From NCBI GenBank assembly GCA_002308635.1, contig DBWG01000117.1, positions 1 through 7,315 on the forward strand: 7,315 nt of DNA, written 5' to 3'. Below are positions 5,911 through 7,315 of this stretch, piece by piece (position 1 is the first letter of the stretch; the number at the start of each line of letters is the position of its first letter). The notes beneath the pieces were generated by a model. That model saw only the letters and a list, made by a program, of their open reading frames with translations. It searched no databases and was not told the origin of the DNA. Source of the stretch: Ruminococcaceae bacterium UBA1244 (GTDB taxonomy: Bacteria; Bacillota; Clostridia; Oscillospirales; Acutalibacteraceae). The position numbers and the translations under genes were made by a program.

Positions 5911-7315
5911 AATGTCTGTCCTGTTTTGTCCAGTTATTTACATCAAAAAGATCATCATGCACGGAATACCACTGCGAAACAGGGAAGGTATTTTGATCCG
6001 GACGGGCTGTCCATTCATCGCTTACGATAACGTACTGTTCGCCCTGTTTTGCTTCATTTCCGATCTTTTTGCCGGTAGCGGGGTTAACGGGATCAGAAAT
6101 AAGGTCATCAAAAGCAAGCACAGGAGTATCGGCGTTTGTCATAAAGGTATTATCGGTTTTGAATTCGGTACTTCCAAAATCCTTCACCATAAGCAGTGCA
6201 TTATAGCTGAGAACATCGCTGAAGCCTTCAGCGTCTATGATCTGATCCTTGCTCACGCAGAGGTTGTTTGCGCCGTGGTCAGAAACGATAATAATGCGTG
6301 TGTTGTCCCATACGCCGTTTTTGCGCATATAGTCGAACCATTCGCCAAGCTTTATCATCGCCGCCATATTGACTTGATAGTGCATCATAGACTGGTCATT
6401 GTCAACGTCTATGGTTTTTCCGTTGACAGTAAAGCGGTCCTCGTGAGTGCGGTCATATTCTGAGTTATCAATATTAGCAGCCTGTTCGTATTCAGGTTCT
6501 TTGAGGAGGGTATGTTCGTGAGTAGTGTTGTTGCTCATCATCAGGAAGGTATTCTTGCTGCTGTTGTCACAGGCAGTTGATTCCGGAAGCTCATCCAGTA
6601 CCTTATAGGCTCTTTTGAAGTTTGCGTTGATGAAAACATCGGAGTAGCTGTCGAGATAGTAGTTGCCGTGGTGATAGAGTACCTCACGAGTGAGAGACGG
6701 AGCGATCTGCATAAGGCTGTGGCAGAAGAAATTACGTTCCCAGATGGTGCTGAGAGCTGTTTCGGTGTTGCCCTGTTCAACGTTATAGGCACTGAAATCG
6801 GGATTGTTGATGTAGTCGAATTCATCATAGATATGGAGATTCGGGATCCAGTCATAGCCTGCGTATGTCGGTTCAACGACAGTTACGGAATAGCCGTTTT
6901 TGTAGAAGTTTGAAGGCATGAGCTTCAGAGCTTCGTCATGCTTGTCGGCAAGGCGTTCATCAGAACGCTTGTTCATTTCTGTCGGGGTATATTCATATCC
7001 GCCGTATACTGCCGGAACACCGAAATTTGTATACATTCCGTAGGAGATAGTGTTGGGATAGTATGTAAAGCCCTCAAATTGTTTTGCAATCTCGGGTTTT
7101 TCTTCAAAGATATAGGGGATAAATACGCTTGCGGCTCTGTCCATCATCAGTACGACAACATTTTTGCCGTTTTTGCTGAGGTGGATATATTTACCCTGGT
7201 CTTGCTCGATCTTCTTCTGTGACTGCTCATTTTGCTCACGTGCGGAATATATATCGTCTTCTGCGGCGTTTATCTTCACGATATTCATTCCCGACATACC
7301 GATGACAGCAGCGAA
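5909..7315 (-). CDS. Sulfatase/LTA-synthase-superfamily membrane hydrolase or transferase, N-terminus outside window
   Basis: The frame stays open to the right edge: upstream of the ATG at 7297 it reads FAAVIG, the end of a hydrophobic stretch. The gene therefore starts beyond the window, probably after several membrane helices as in LtaS and phosphoethanolamine transferases. The visible part is 468 residues. Counting from the ATG at 7297, NVVVLMMDRA (46-55) gives the first metal aspartate (D53), T90 in SYGMYTNFGVP is the best candidate nucleophile, and IIIVSDHGANN (335-345) gives the distal metal pair D340/H341. These match the alkaline phosphatase/sulfatase superfamily, with a Thr nucleophile as in phosphoglycerol and phosphoethanolamine transferases rather than a formylglycine CxPxR site. 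The domain would lie outside the membrane. As first visible gene of the leftward block, 9 bases before a glycerophosphotransferase, it probably acts on a glycerol-phosphate-type envelope polymer; donor and acceptor are unknown. Confidence 0.82.
   Translation of the reverse strand, partial: FAAVIGMSGMNIVKINAAEDDIYSAREQNEQSQKKIEQDQGKYIHLSKNGKNVVVLMMDRAASVFIPYIFEEKPEIAKQFEGFTYYPNTISYGMYTNFGVPAVYGGYEYTPTEMNKRSDERLADKHDEALKLMPSNFYKNGYSVTVVEPTYAGYDWIPNLHIYDEFDYINNPDFSAYNVEQGNTETALSTIWERNFFCHSLMQIAPSLTREVLYHHGNYYLDSYSDVFINANFKRAYKVLDELPESTACDNSSKNTFLMMSNNTTHEHTLLKEPEYEQAANIDNSEYDRTHEDRFTVNGKTIDVDNDQSMMHYQVNMAAMIKLGEWFDYMRKNGVWDNTRIIIVSDHGANNLCVSKDQIIDAEGFSDVLSYNALLMVKDFGSTEFKTDNTFMTNADTPVLAFDDLISDPVNPATGKKIGNEAKQGEQYVIVSDEWTARPDQNTFPVSQWYSVHDDLFDVNNWTKQDRH

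Noticed and set aside
5813..6463. Plus-strand open frame of 216 codons opposite the sulfatase-like and glycerophosphotransferase genes
   Set aside because: It lies antisense to two well-supported genes with conserved motifs, has no ribosome binding site of note, and its translation shows no recognisable domain.
7295..7297. ATG at 7297 as true start of the sulfatase-like gene
   Set aside because: The frame stays open to the window edge and encodes hydrophobic residues (FAAVIG) just before it, consistent with the end of a membrane helix, and no ribosome binding site precedes this ATG.

Overview
The window looks like chromosomal DNA of a Gram-positive gut or rumen Clostridia, most probably a Ruminococcus-like member of the Oscillospiraceae. 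The pointers are a secreted starch-binding protein ending in tandem 'triple-tyrosine'-type repeats (a common Ruminococcus architecture), strong AAGGAGG-type ribosome binding sites, moderate GC, and teichoic-acid-type glycerophosphotransferase genes. The genus is an inference from style and content; no rRNA or other marker is present.

Layout. Positions 1-912 (+) hold the C-terminal part of a secreted carbohydrate-binding protein: a CBM25/26-like starch-binding module followed by two 92-residue repeats. It converges on a long leftward gene block. The 190-base gap between them carries two strong hairpins, one of them a bidirectional terminator. Reading leftward from the right edge, the minus-strand block is: a membrane-anchored sulfatase/LTA-synthase-superfamily enzyme (7315-5909, N-terminus outside the window); a CDP-glycerol glycerophosphotransferase-like enzyme (5899-4514); a terminator-like hairpin (4497-4464); a LicC/PntC-type cytidylyltransferase with an N-terminal winged-helix-like extension (4404-3559); a 2-aminoethylphosphonate (AEP) aminotransferase (3544-2411); and a PEP mutase fused to an N-terminal HxGH nucleotidyltransferase domain (2398-1103).

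How the genes fit together. PEP mutase makes phosphonopyruvate, the aminotransferase makes AEP from phosphonoacetaldehyde, and the LicC/PntC-like enzyme would activate AEP as CMP-AEP. The two upstream genes are of families that build or modify phosphate-linked cell-envelope polymers. The simplest reading is a locus for an AEP-decorated surface polymer (teichoic-acid-like or capsular). The decarboxylase that should link the first two steps (phosphonopyruvate decarboxylase, Ppd) is not in the window, and neither is a LicD-like transferase to attach the headgroup. The hairpin between the polymer genes and the AEP trio raises the question of whether the trio is transcribed separately or by read-through. 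I saw no tRNA, rRNA, CRISPR array or insertion sequence.
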